Assembly: GCA_958296115.1 (NCBI GenBank)
Contig: OY282442.1
Coordinates: forward strand, 1,966,943 to 2,030,942
Length of the DNA: 64,000 nucleotides
Direction: 5' to 3'
Source: an uncultured Dehalococcoidia bacterium
GTDB lineage: Bacteria; Chloroflexota; Dehalococcoidia; Lucifugimonadales; CAJWER01
The translations under genes were made by a program, and so were the position numbers. The notes under the pieces are model-generated. The model was not told the origin of the DNA, searched no databases, and saw only the letters and a list, made by a program, of their open reading frames with translations. This document shows, piece after piece, positions 42,314 through 50,732 of this stretch (the first letter of the stretch is position 1; each line of letters opens with the position of its first letter).

Positions 42314-43528
42314 CTAATGGATCGCGGCGGCTATAGCTGCCGCCCGCTCGTTGACGAGGGCGTTGTCGTCGAACCGGCTCAGGGCGAATGGGCGAATCAG
42401 GTCTGGGGTCCTGCCCGTGGCTATGAGCTCGGCTGTGGTCCTGCCCGAAGCCGGCGCGGCCTTGAATCCCCAGGTGCCCCAGCCGCAGTTTAGGATGAAC
42501 CCGTCCAGGCCGTCCACTTGGCCCATGATGGGCGCGTAGTCGGGGGTCATGTCACACAAGCCGGCCCACTGCCGCATGATCTTTATGTCGCGCAGCGCGG
42601 GCAGGAGCTCCAGCGTACTCGCCGCCAGCTCCTGCAGCATGTCGAGGGTCGAGCGCTGGCTGTAGGTCGAGTACGGGTCCACGGGCCCGCCGATGACCAG
42701 CTCGCCCCGGTCAGTCTGATAAACATACACGTGCAGGTCGGCCGAGGATATGGTGATGTGGACGAAGGGCTTGACCGGCTCGGTCACGCACGCCTGGAGG
42801 GGGAAGGTGACGATGGGGACGTCCAGGCCGGCCATGGCGGTTACGGTGGAGGTCCAGCCCGCCGTTGCGCTGACCACCATGCCCGCGCTCACTCTGCCGG
42901 CCGGCGTCTCGACGCCTGTCACTCGGCCGTTGCGGCGGGTGATGCCAGTAACCTCGGTGAACGGATGTATCTCGACGCCCGCGCGGTCTGCGCCGCGTGC
43001 AAGGCCCCATACTACGGCGTCGTGGCGAACCACTCCGGCGGGCGGGTGGTAGAGCGCGGCCATGATGGGGAGTGTCTTGCCCTCGCGCAGGTCTATCTGC
43101 GGCGCGAGCTTCTTGATCTCGGCGGGCCCGATGATGCGGCTGTCAACGCCGAGCAGCTGATTGAACTCGGCGCGCAGCCGCAGCCAATATACGGACGATT
43201 CCGAGTGTCCGATGTCGAGCCTGCCCATCTCGTCGAACAGCAGGTTGAAGCTGAGTTCGCTGGCGAGACCCTGGTACAGCTTGTGGCTCTCCCGGAAGAA
43301 GGGTATGGCCTCGGCGGTGAGGTAGTTGGAACGGATGATGGCCGTGCTCCGGGCGCTCGCGCCACCGCCGAGATAGCCCTTGTCCAGCACGGCGACGTTG
43401 GAGATGCCCATCTGCCCAAGGTAGTAGGCGGTCGAGAGGCCATGCACTCCCGCGCCGACTATGACCACGTCGTAAGCGTCTCTCAGGGGATGCTTCCCCC
43501 ACATCCTGTTCTTGCGAAAGACCATCAT
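42314..43528 (-). CDS. soxB: Sarcosine oxidase beta-type subunit (FAD-dependent; or N-methylglutamate dehydrogenase subunit A)
   Basis: This 404-residue DAO-family flavoprotein has the Rossmann motif YDVVIVGAGVHGLSTAYYLG near 20 and the SoxB-type ASARSTAIIRSNY flavin-attachment region near 58. The C-terminal end reads MTPDYAPIMGQ, then GFILNCGWGTWGFKAAPASG. It closely fits the beta subunit of heterotetrameric sarcosine oxidase, which oxidises sarcosine to glycine and passes the methyl to tetrahydrofolate. The homologous N-methylglutamate dehydrogenase has the same subunit set and cannot be excluded. Its gene lies downstream of the SoxG-like gene, separated by a repeat element, so the order glnA-like, soxD, soxA, soxG, soxB differs from the classic soxBDAG. 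Confidence 0.9.
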   Translation of the reverse strand: MMVFRKNRMWGKHPLRDAYDVVIVGAGVHGLSTAYYLGQMGISNVAVLDKGYLGGGASARSTAIIRSNYLTAEAIPFFRESHKLYQGLASELSFNLLFDEMGRLDIGHSESSVYWLRLRAEFNQLLGVDSRIIGPAEIKKLAPQIDLREGKTLPIMAALYHPPAGVVRHDAVVWGLARGADRAGVEIHPFTEVTGITRRNGRVTGVETPAGRVSAGMVVSATAGWTSTVTAMAGLDVPIVTFPLQACVTEPVKPFVHITISSADLHVYVYQTDRGELVIGGPVDPYSTYSQRSTLDMLQELAASTLELLPALRDIKIMRQWAGLCDMTPDYAPIMGQVDGLDGFILNCGWGTWGFKAAPASGRTTAELIATGRTPDLIRPFALSRFDDNALVNERAAAIAAAIH

Positions 43529-43600
43529 CTCACCGCAGAGAGCGCGGAGTTTTCGGACGATGCGCTTCCATTACTCTTTACCTCTGCGCCTTTGCGCGAC
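43529..43600. repeat. Dispersed 'CTCTGCGCCTTTGCG' type intergenic repeat
   Basis: CTCACCGCAGAGAGCGCGGAG and ACCTCTGCGCCTTTGCGCGA (around 43579-43600) form the two sides of a familiar intergenic element. The end of the soxG-like reading frame runs through it, suggesting that the element landed at, or replaced, the original 3' end. Confidence 0.5.
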
Positions 43601-44308
43601 CTGCGGTCGCAGCTGCCGCAGAGCGCCGGCGCCGAAAGGCGCGATGCCGTAGGGTTCGCCCGCGTCCATCAGGGTCTGCCACAGGTACTCGGCGTGGCTG
43701 CGATCGACGTAGACGTAGTAGCTGGGCAGGCTGTACAGGTCGCGGCGGACGAGCGCGGCGTGGACTTTCGACATGCTCCCTTGGGCGCAGGACATGTCGG
43801 CGAGGCCGTGCGGCGACACGTCCATATCCGTCACCCCCGCCAGTGCGCTTCCCGCGGAAGGTCCGGCCACCTGGATGCCTGCAAGCGTCGAGGTCATGTC
43901 CACCGCGTGGGCGCACCCTCCCCCTGGTTCGCCCAGGGTATCGGTTACCATCCTAGCCTGATTCGGCGCTGTGATAAGGAGCGCCTCGTCGGCTGCCAGC
44001 CGCGCCGCCAAGACATCGCCCAGCCCAGAGTCCTCGGTGAAGCGCATCAGCAGCGCCTCTCCTACGACCTCCGGGGCAGGCTGCCCCAGGCCGTCCATGA
44101 CACAGCGGTCTATCTCGCCGTGCAGAAGCAGCTTGCCCGCCGCGCTCACGTCGCGCAGTCCCGCGCCGGCGCGCACGCTTTCGGCCTCCGCCTCCGGCGT
44201 CGTGTAGCGGGCCGGCCGGAGCCAGCCGTCGCTCTCTGCCATGTCAGCGCCCAGCCCCAGATGGACGTAGTGAAGGGCGCTTACGGCTGTGGGCCTGTCC
44301 GCAGTCAT
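43571..44308 (-). CDS. soxG: Sarcosine oxidase gamma-type / GcvT-like subunit, 3' end altered
   Basis: This 245-residue protein resembles the folate-binding aminomethyltransferase (GcvT) fold: YTTPEAEAESVRAGAGLRDVSAAGKLLLHG near 35, then ITAPNQARM, and TDMDVSPHGLADMSCAQGSM near 160, comparable with the same region in the neighbouring SoxA. It ends YGIAPFGAGALRQLR and then PQVAQRRRGKE, a tail encoded within a dispersed repeat. A full GcvT would go on for about 140 residues. SoxG proteins are shorter, so a gamma-subunit role is still possible. It would support methyl transfer from the substrate to tetrahydrofolate. The start lies two bases after the soxA stop. Confidence 0.72.
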   Translation of the reverse strand: MTADRPTAVSALHYVHLGLGADMAESDGWLRPARYTTPEAEAESVRAGAGLRDVSAAGKLLLHGEIDRCVMDGLGQPAPEVVGEALLMRFTEDSGLGDVLAARLAADEALLITAPNQARMVTDTLGEPGGGCAHAVDMTSTLAGIQVAGPSAGSALAGVTDMDVSPHGLADMSCAQGSMSKVHAALVRRDLYSLPSYYVYVDRSHAEYLWQTLMDAGEPYGIAPFGAGALRQLRPQVAQRRRGKE

Positions 44309-44310
44309 CG

Positions 44311-47208
44311 CTACTCCCTCAGCCTCTTGCCTTCGGGGTCGTAGAACGGTTCCGCGCGCACCTCGGCGGGCGATACTATCCCGTCAGTGCGGATGTGTAT
44401 CGTCCTTCCCTGCTCGGCAAGCTCTGGCGGAGCCCAGCAGAGTCCGAACCCTCTACCCATAGTTGGGCTCAGCCTGGAGCTGGTAACGCGCCCTATGGGA
44501 GTCTGGCCGTCCACCACGGCGTCGCCGTCATGGGGGACGGCCCCGTTCTTCATCACGAATCCGACCAAGCGACTGCGGACCGGGCGCTCCGCGGCGGCGG
44601 CGAGGCCGCCTCGACCAATGAAGTCGTCCTTGTCCATCTTCACGACCCACTCCATGCCGCTGTCGAGCGGGTTGCTGACCATGTCGGTGTCCTGGCTGGG
44701 GATGATGTGCATCTTTTCGAGCCGGAGGATGCGCTGCGTCTCCGTGCCGAAGGGCGCTATGCCGAACTCCTCGCCGGCGTCCATGAGGGCGTCCCAGACG
44801 CGCTCGGCGTACTCGGCGGGGAAGTGCAGCTCCCAACCGGTCTCCCCGACGAAGCCGATTCGCAGCATCAGCGACGGTGCCCCTGCGACCTCGCCCTCCT
44901 TCGCCCGCATGTATCGAAACGCTCGCGGCGACACGTCCACGTCCGTCAGCTTCTTCAGGGTGTCCCGCGCCTTCGGACCGGCCACGTTGATGACGGCGTA
45001 TCCGGACGTAACGTTGGTTACGTGGGCGCACGTGTCCTCGCCGGCCATCCACCACTTGAACCACTCCTCTACCGTCTCGACGCCTGCCGTCGAGGTGGTT
45101 ACGAAGTAGCGGTCCTCGGCGAGGCGCGTGACCGTGCCGTCGTCCATGATGGTCCCGTTGTCGGCGCAAAGAAGGCCGTATCTGATCCGCCCGACCTCGA
45201 GGGTGGAGAAGTGGTGAGTGTAGAGCTTGTCGAGAAGCGCCGGGGAGTCCCTGCCGCGGACGTCGAGCTTGCCGAGAGTGCTGATGTCGATGATGCCGAC
45301 GCCGTTCCGCACGGCCTGCGCTTCGCGCTGGGCGTCACGGTAGAGGCGCGGCCGGCGCCAGGTGTTGGAGTCGGTTATCTCGGCCCCCAGCTCCAAGTGC
45401 TTGCGGTGCAACGGAGTGTACTTGACAGGGACGCGGTCAGGACCCGCCAGTACCCCGAGGCTTATCGGCTGGACGGGCGGTCGCGCGGTCGTGGAGCCGA
45501 GCTCGGCCAAGCCGCGCCTCGTGTGTCGAGCGGCGACGGCCACGAAGTTCTTGTGGCACATCTTCCCCTGGCATGGGCCCATGGTGACAGTGCTGTACCT
45601 CTTGAGGGTCTGAACATCCTCGAAGCCCTCGTCTATCCCGTTCGTGATGTCCCTCGACGTAACGTCCTCGCAGAAGCATACGAACTGCTTCGCTCCAAGC
45701 CTCCCTTCCAGCGGCGGTGAGGCGGAGACGGCGCGGCCCGGGCTCTGCGCGGGGCCGGCCGGGCCCGGCGCGGCTCTGCCATGGCCCGAGGCGGCTTCTA
45801 TGCCGGCTGCGCGGCCCTGGATGATGGCATCCCGGACGCCGCGCATCCCCATGACGCCGCCGGCGGCCATCACGCCCATCGGCAGGTTGTCTGGCAGGGT
45901 CTCATCCAGGCCCTCGTCGTATCGGGAGCCGCCTCCAAGCTGCTGGAGGAGCCCGGACGCAGGCTGAAACCCGCCGGACATGGCGATGATGTCGGCGTCG
46001 AACTGGCGCTCCTCGGTAGTCGTCCGTCCATCCACCAGCCTGGCGACAACCCCTCCGACCACCCTCTTCATCCCTTCCGCGCGGACTATGGCATGGGAAG
46101 GCAGCGTCAGCACGCCAGAGTCACGCAGCTCGCGAGCTGCGTCCAGATGGTCTGGGAAGGCTGGCCGAGTGTCGGTAATGACCGCTATCCGCAGCCCGGC
46201 CCCCAGCAGGTCGAGGGCGGCGTAGTATCCCTGGTCGTCCGTCGTGCCCACCATCGCCGTCGTGCCAGGCTTGACGCCGTGCAGGTGAATCAGGCGTTGA
46301 AGACCAGTACTCAGCATGACGCCCGGAAGGTCGTTGCGGTCGAACACGAGAGGCGATTCGTAGGACCCTGTGGCAACCGCCACGCGCTTGGCCCTCAGCC
46401 GGATCATCGAGTCGCCCCGCGTTATGCCCAGCAGGTTGCCCTCGTACAGGCCGAAGGCTGTGGCGCCAGTTAGGGCTTCTATTCGGTCGTTCGCCTCGAC
46501 GTCCCGCGCAAGCCGCCTAGCCGCCTCGAACCCAGATGCCGTTCCAATACCCGGCAAGCCGGCATGGATGCGGGAGTCGTATCGGATATGGCCGCCCAAC
46601 TCCTGCTGGTCGTCAACCAGCGTTACCCTCGCTCCGGCGGTCGCCGCCGACAGCGCCGCAGACATGCCGGCAGGCCCTCCTCCGACGACGGCGACGTCCG
46701 TGTGCCGGCTCTCGTGACGCGAGGGGCCGGATATAGGATCCCGAGGAACTCGGCCCAGCCCCGCCACTCGGCGTATCAACGGGCGTGCGAGTTTCCAGAG
46801 CAGCTTGGGCGTGTGGAAGGTCTTGTAGTAGAAGCCGACAGGCATCAGCCTGTCCAGCCTGTCCAGGAACGAGAGGAAGTCGCGCTCCTGCGAGGGCCAG
46901 GCGTTCTGGTGACGGACGCGCATCCCAGCCTCGACCGGCGTCACGCACGCGCGGACATTCGGAGCGCCATCCACGCTCATCATGCAGTTGGGGCAGCTCC
47001 CGGCCACGCAGAGCAGGCCGCGCGAGCGGTGGTACTTGAAGCTGCGGCTGAACGTCCGCACGCCCACGGCGTACAGCGCGGAGGCTATAGTGTCGCCCTC
47101 GTATGCCTCGAACTGACGCCCGTTGAACTCGAAGACGACCGGGCGCGTTCGATCCGCCAGGTGGGATTCGGCATTGGGAAGGCGGCCTTGCTCGGATAGT
47201 ATGGGCAA
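44311..47208 (-). CDS. soxA: Sarcosine oxidase alpha-type subunit (or N-methylglutamate dehydrogenase subunit C)
   Basis: The 965-residue alpha subunit starts at a TTG (47208) placed directly after the soxD stop, with GGGGAGG about nine bases before it. The domains are as in SoxA: a ferredoxin-like N-terminus with AGSCPNCMMSVDG (near 70), a Rossmann FAD/NAD domain with DVAVVGGGPAGMSAALSAA (near 170), a BFD-like Cys site with CFCEDVT and GPCQGKMC near 510-550, and a C-terminal aminomethyltransferase domain (from about 590) that passes methyl to tetrahydrofolate. Together with SoxB, SoxD and SoxG it forms the heterotetramer. The extra linker of Pro/Ala/Gly near 480 is a variable segment. Confidence 0.92.
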   Translation of the reverse strand: MPILSEQGRLPNAESHLADRTRPVVFEFNGRQFEAYEGDTIASALYAVGVRTFSRSFKYHRSRGLLCVAGSCPNCMMSVDGAPNVRACVTPVEAGMRVRHQNAWPSQERDFLSFLDRLDRLMPVGFYYKTFHTPKLLWKLARPLIRRVAGLGRVPRDPISGPSRHESRHTDVAVVGGGPAGMSAALSAATAGARVTLVDDQQELGGHIRYDSRIHAGLPGIGTASGFEAARRLARDVEANDRIEALTGATAFGLYEGNLLGITRGDSMIRLRAKRVAVATGSYESPLVFDRNDLPGVMLSTGLQRLIHLHGVKPGTTAMVGTTDDQGYYAALDLLGAGLRIAVITDTRPAFPDHLDAARELRDSGVLTLPSHAIVRAEGMKRVVGGVVARLVDGRTTTEERQFDADIIAMSGGFQPASGLLQQLGGGSRYDEGLDETLPDNLPMGVMAAGGVMGMRGVRDAIIQGRAAGIEAASGHGRAAPGPAGPAQSPGRAVSASPPLEGRLGAKQFVCFCEDVTSRDITNGIDEGFEDVQTLKRYSTVTMGPCQGKMCHKNFVAVAARHTRRGLAELGSTTARPPVQPISLGVLAGPDRVPVKYTPLHRKHLELGAEITDSNTWRRPRLYRDAQREAQAVRNGVGIIDISTLGKLDVRGRDSPALLDKLYTHHFSTLEVGRIRYGLLCADNGTIMDDGTVTRLAEDRYFVTTSTAGVETVEEWFKWWMAGEDTCAHVTNVTSGYAVINVAGPKARDTLKKLTDVDVSPRAFRYMRAKEGEVAGAPSLMLRIGFVGETGWELHFPAEYAERVWDALMDAGEEFGIAPFGTETQRILRLEKMHIIPSQDTDMVSNPLDSGMEWVVKMDKDDFIGRGGLAAAAERPVRSRLVGFVMKNGAVPHDGDAVVDGQTPIGRVTSSRLSPTMGRGFGLCWAPPELAEQGRTIHIRTDGIVSPAEVRAEPFYDPEGKRLRE

Positions 47209-47472
47209 CTAAGCTTGGACCTCCCCGGGCCATCCGGTCGAGAGGATCTCGTTGGTAGTGGTGTCGCGCTCGGCGAGGAGCCACCTGCGGCATCCAAGGC
47301 TATGGTACCACCACTCCCGCTGATTTCCCGCAGCGTTGCGGCGGGCGTAGAAGTACTTCATCCAGACGGGCGCAGCCTCGCTGGTGGAAGGACGCCGAAC
47401 GACCTCCCCGCCGAACCTGAACTCGTACACGCCGCGATCCCCGCAATTGGGACATCTAACCAGGAAGGCCAC
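47209..47472 (-). CDS. soxD: Sarcosine oxidase delta-type subunit (zinc-binding)
   Basis: The 87-residue protein starts at GTG 47472, one base overlapping the stop of the small HicB gene (TAGTG). It matches SoxD: LVRCPNCGDRGVYEFRFGGE with the first zinc Cys pair, RPSTSEAAPVWMKYFYARRN, and GREWWYHSLGCRRWLLAERDT-type C-terminal half with another Cys and the conserved WxHxxGC motif. SoxD binds zinc and joins the alpha subunit in the sarcosine oxidase complex. The order of the minus-strand unit is glutamine-synthetase-like gene, hicB, soxD, soxA, soxG, soxB. Confidence 0.9.
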   Translation of the reverse strand: MAFLVRCPNCGDRGVYEFRFGGEVVRRPSTSEAAPVWMKYFYARRNAAGNQREWWYHSLGCRRWLLAERDTTTNEILSTGWPGEVQA

Positions 47473-47639
47473 TATTCTTGAATCCGAGCTTGGTGTTCGG
47501 CGCGCGCTTCCAGGCATTGGCGGATGTTCCCTATCGCCTGTTCGCGCGTCCCGCCCTGGCTGACACAGCCCGGAATCGCGGGGCATTCCGCGACGAAGGC
47601 CCCGTCCTCGTCTCTCTCTACCGTAACTATGAACCTCAT
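47472..47639 (-). CDS. HicB-family small protein
   Basis: This short 55-residue gene lies between the glutamine synthetase and soxD. The sequence begins MRFIVTVERDEDGAFVAECP, followed by AIPGCVSQGGTREQAIGNI, the pattern of the HicB/UPF0150 antitoxin N-terminal domain (partly degraded RNase H fold). It ends right after the helix with ARIQE, without the C-terminal DNA-binding part. No HicA toxin gene is next to it. Its stop overlaps the soxD start by one base, so it is translationally coupled. Many HicB-like short proteins are found alone in Chloroflexota; function here is unknown. Confidence 0.75.
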   Translation of the reverse strand: MRFIVTVERDEDGAFVAECPAIPGCVSQGGTREQAIGNIRQCLEARAEHQARIQE

Positions 47640-47657
47640 CTTGCCCCGGCCCGCCTC

Positions 47658-49013
47658 CTAGAACATCGTCAGGTATCGGTCGATCTCCCACTGGGAGACC
47701 TGCTTGTGGTACTCGTTCCACTCGGCCTCTTTGAGCGTGACGAACTCGTCATATATCGGTCCGAGCGCCTCTTGGACCACTACGTCCCGCCGGAGTTCGG
47801 AGAGGGCCTCTGCGAGGGTCTGCGGGAGCGTGCGTATGCCCCTGCGCCTGATCTCGTCGAGGCCGAGCTCGTACATGTTGCCGAAGTTGGCCCTGCCGGG
47901 GTCCATCTTGTTGCGCACGCCGTCCAGCCCAGCCGATATGTACGCGGCGAACGCCAGGTACGGGTTGCAGGCCGCGGACACCGTCCGGTCCTCCAGGTGG
48001 CCCGGGCCCGCGGTGCGGATCATCTGCGTGCGGTTGTTGTCGCCGTAGGATACGAAGGCCGGCGTCCACGTGAACCCGGATCGGGTTCCGAGCAGGCCCT
48101 CCCCGACCTGGAGCCGCTTGTAGCAATTGACGGTGGGCGAGTTGACGGCGCACAGGGCCGGCGCGTGCGCGAAGACGCCGCCGATGAAGTGGTATGCGAA
48201 CTCCGATAGGCCCAGGCCCTGCTCGTCGTCCTCGTCCAAGAACAAGTTGCCGTCCGCGGTGTCGGCGACGTGGAAGTGAATATGGCCGCCGCTGCCTGTG
48301 CGGTCCGAGAAGGGCTTCGCCATGTGCGTGGCGATAGCGCCGCGCTTCTGGGCGTACTGCCCCGCCATCATCTTGAAGAATGTATAGCGGTCGGCGGTGG
48401 TCAGCGCGTCGCTGTACACGAAGTTGACCTCGTACTGGCCGTTCGCGTCCTCGTGATCGGACTGGTACGGGTCCCAGCCTATCTTGGCCATTCCATCCAT
48501 GAGCTCGGTCAGGTAGTCAATGACGTTGGCAAGGCCCCTGAAGTCGTAGGCGGCTTTCGCCAAGGAGTCCACGCCGTTCGGGTCCCAGACGGATATGGAT
48601 CCGTCGTCGCCCCGGGTAACCAGGAAGTGCTCGGGCTCGATGCCCACGTAGAAGACGTAGCCCTCTTCCCGCGCCGAGCCCAATACGCGCTTCAGGTTCT
48701 GCCGGGCGCAGTAGGGATACGGCTCGTCGTCCACGTACAGGTCGCTGGCGAACCGCGCGACGCCTTCTCGCCAGGGCACCGGGGTGTAGCTGTCGAGGTC
48801 GATCCGCGCCATCATGTCATGGGAATGGGGACCCTGTCCCATACCCCAAATCGCGGCGCCTCCGAACCCCGCGCCTACGTCTATCACGTCGTCCAAGTGG
48901 GACGCAGGCACCATCTTCACCTTGGGCGAGCCGTGGATGTCCACGAACTGCGTGAACAGATACTCCACCCCTTCAACCTCCATCCGCTTCCGCACGTCGT
49001 CTCGCGTAGTCAT
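47658..49013 (-). CDS. Glutamine synthetase-like amide ligase (GlnT / gamma-glutamylmethylamide synthetase type)
   Basis: This 451-residue glutamine synthetase-fold enzyme is of the GlnT group. The N-terminal beta-grasp opens YLFTQFVDIHGSPKVKMVP. Catalytic blocks are GIEPEHFLV (metal Glu), GQYEVNFVY, GSGGHIHFHV, and the Arg-containing NRTQMIRTAGPGHLEDRTV near 325. GlnT enzymes next to sarcosine-oxidase-type genes often are gamma-glutamylmethylamide synthetases, which attach methylamine to glutamate, the first step of the N-methylglutamate route. A plain glutamine synthetase role is also possible. No mgsABC synthase genes are seen, so the pathway cannot be called complete. It is first in the unit and is translated away from the OLD-type gene. 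Confidence 0.87.
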   Translation of the reverse strand: MTTRDDVRKRMEVEGVEYLFTQFVDIHGSPKVKMVPASHLDDVIDVGAGFGGAAIWGMGQGPHSHDMMARIDLDSYTPVPWREGVARFASDLYVDDEPYPYCARQNLKRVLGSAREEGYVFYVGIEPEHFLVTRGDDGSISVWDPNGVDSLAKAAYDFRGLANVIDYLTELMDGMAKIGWDPYQSDHEDANGQYEVNFVYSDALTTADRYTFFKMMAGQYAQKRGAIATHMAKPFSDRTGSGGHIHFHVADTADGNLFLDEDDEQGLGLSEFAYHFIGGVFAHAPALCAVNSPTVNCYKRLQVGEGLLGTRSGFTWTPAFVSYGDNNRTQMIRTAGPGHLEDRTVSAACNPYLAFAAYISAGLDGVRNKMDPGRANFGNMYELGLDEIRRRGIRTLPQTLAEALSELRRDVVVQEALGPIYDEFVTLKEAEWNEYHKQVSQWEIDRYLTMF

Positions 49014-49118
49014 TCGCTATACCCCTCGCCTGAGATGCGCGGACATATTATCACGCATGAGGACTTTCCAGTCTATGGCGTGAGTCCCCGCATAGCCATG
49101 CGTCAACCCCGTGACGGC

Positions 49119-49147
49119 TTGACATGTCCGGGGTAGAGTCATATCAT
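49119..49147 (+). promoter_or_regulatory. Sigma-70-type promoter of the OLD-cmk-plsC unit
   Basis: A perfect TTGACA (49119-49124) and TATCAT (49142-49147) are separated by 17 bases, 32 bases before the ATG at 49179. It is one of the strongest promoters in the window. Confidence 0.7.
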
Positions 49148-49178
49148 CAATATATCGGATGGGGCAGGCATCCAGTCG

Positions 49179-50732
49179 ATGATTGAGAATCGCTTCAGGA
49201 ATCTCTGGGGTCAATTGCAGGGCAAGAAGCCCCGCTTGCCTCATTTCCTGTCGGAAATCCGGCTGTCTGGCATTCGCGGCATCGATGACCTGCGGGTAAT
49301 GTTCGACTACCCGGTAAGCGTCATCGCCGGCGGCAATGCCAGCGGGAAGTCAACTGTGCTCTTCGCGGCGGCATGCGCCTACAATGTGCCCGGGGCGGGA
49401 GTCAAGGACTTCGTGCCTTCCACACTCTTCCCAGACTACCGTCCCAAGATTGGTGGGCGTGTGGACGAAAAGCGCGAGGTCCTTATCGAGTTCGATTATT
49501 CCACACCCGATGGGCGCATCTCCATGCGGTGGAAGCGTAAGACAGACTGGAATCGCAGCTTCATGGGCCGCAAGAACGCCAAGCAGCCTGAGAGACCTGT
49601 CTATCTACGGACCCTCAGCAACCTCAGCAATCCGTCCGAGGTGCGCAGTGTGCTTAGCATGTTGCGCCTGAACTCCGCGCCGGTGGAAACGCCCTTGACG
49701 GCCTCCCAAATCGAGTTCGCGCAGCGGATGCTCCCTTTCAGGTATTCAGAAGTGGTGAGCCTGTCCAGCGGCAAGAAGAATCTGCTCTTCGCAGCCCAGG
49801 AAGGCGGCGCGGCCTACTCCGAGATGCACATGGCCGCCGGCGAGCGTGTCATCCTGCACCTAGCCCAGGAAATCGCCCAGCTAAAAGGCGCTCTGGTACT
49901 GATAGACGAGGTAGAGGCCGGATTGCATCCCTGGGTGCAACAGCTTCTCATGCTGCATCTGCAGCAGCTTGCCCTGCGCAACGACCTGCAGGTCATCGTG
50001 ACTTCGCATAGCCCGGTGGTGTTAGACTCGGTGCCTGCCCACGGACGCATTTTCCTGGACCGCGACACGACGGGCCGCGTCGCTGTGCTTCCGCCATACC
50101 GCGACGTGGTCCAAGGTGCCTTGTATGGACGCTCCGGGGACATGCTCAACCTGCTTTGCGAGGATGACGCCGCCGAAGGCATTCTACAAGGCGTGTTCGA
50201 CTACTTGCGTCCCCTTCACAGTATCAGGGGCGAGTCGGTTCGCATAGGGCGGGACACGGGGGCGAACGAGTTCCCGATGCACGCCAAGGCTTTCAGGAGA
50301 TACGGACAGATCCAGAATTTCGTCTTCGTTCTCGATGGCGACCAGCGCAATAGCGAGGTGGGGCCAGATATACAGAGGGAAGCCGGCGTTGATGTTCCCG
50401 TGCTCTTTCTACCGGGGCGTGGCGCTCCAGAAATCTGGGTATGGGAGCGGCTGCGGCAGGTATTGGATGGAGAGGCCGAGGAGTTGGGTGCCACCCAAAG
50501 CGAGTTGTCCGAGCGAATGAACCGCCTGGATGCGATCTATGACTCTGCGTCCGACTCCCTCTCTCAGATCGCCAAGACCAAGCTTGATGGCTTGTCCGAA
50601 TCCCTGGATCGGGTCGCCCCGGACATTTGCCGGGTAGTCGCCCGGCAGGAAGCCAGGAAAAAGGAAAGCGACATCCAACCCCTGCTGGAAGAGTTGGAGG
50701 GAGCCCTGCTGCAATGGCGCGCCGGTAGATGA
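49179..50732 (+). CDS. OLD-type AAA ATPase with TOPRIM-like C-terminus
   Basis: This 517-residue protein has Walker A GGNASGKST (51-59) and, in the middle, the ABC-type signature LSSGKKNLLFAAQEGG-like region with VLIDEVEAGLHPWVQQLL (Walker B, near 245) and VIVTSHSPVVLDSVP (switch His, near 275). This is the architecture of OLD-family and RecF-like ATPases. A C-terminal stretch (LCEDDAAEGILQGVF near 328, then FVFVLDGDQRNSEVG near 382) resembles a TOPRIM nuclease core with Glu and DxD-like Asp. Such proteins serve in anti-phage defence or DNA repair. A strong sigma-70-type promoter precedes it. The stop overlaps the cmk start (ATGA). Confidence 0.83.
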   Translation: MIENRFRNLWGQLQGKKPRLPHFLSEIRLSGIRGIDDLRVMFDYPVSVIAGGNASGKSTVLFAAACAYNVPGAGVKDFVPSTLFPDYRPKIGGRVDEKREVLIEFDYSTPDGRISMRWKRKTDWNRSFMGRKNAKQPERPVYLRTLSNLSNPSEVRSVLSMLRLNSAPVETPLTASQIEFAQRMLPFRYSEVVSLSSGKKNLLFAAQEGGAAYSEMHMAAGERVILHLAQEIAQLKGALVLIDEVEAGLHPWVQQLLMLHLQQLALRNDLQVIVTSHSPVVLDSVPAHGRIFLDRDTTGRVAVLPPYRDVVQGALYGRSGDMLNLLCEDDAAEGILQGVFDYLRPLHSIRGESVRIGRDTGANEFPMHAKAFRRYGQIQNFVFVLDGDQRNSEVGPDIQREAGVDVPVLFLPGRGAPEIWVWERLRQVLDGEAEELGATQSELSERMNRLDAIYDSASDSLSQIAKTKLDGLSESLDRVAPDICRVVARQEARKKESDIQPLLEELEGALLQWRAGR

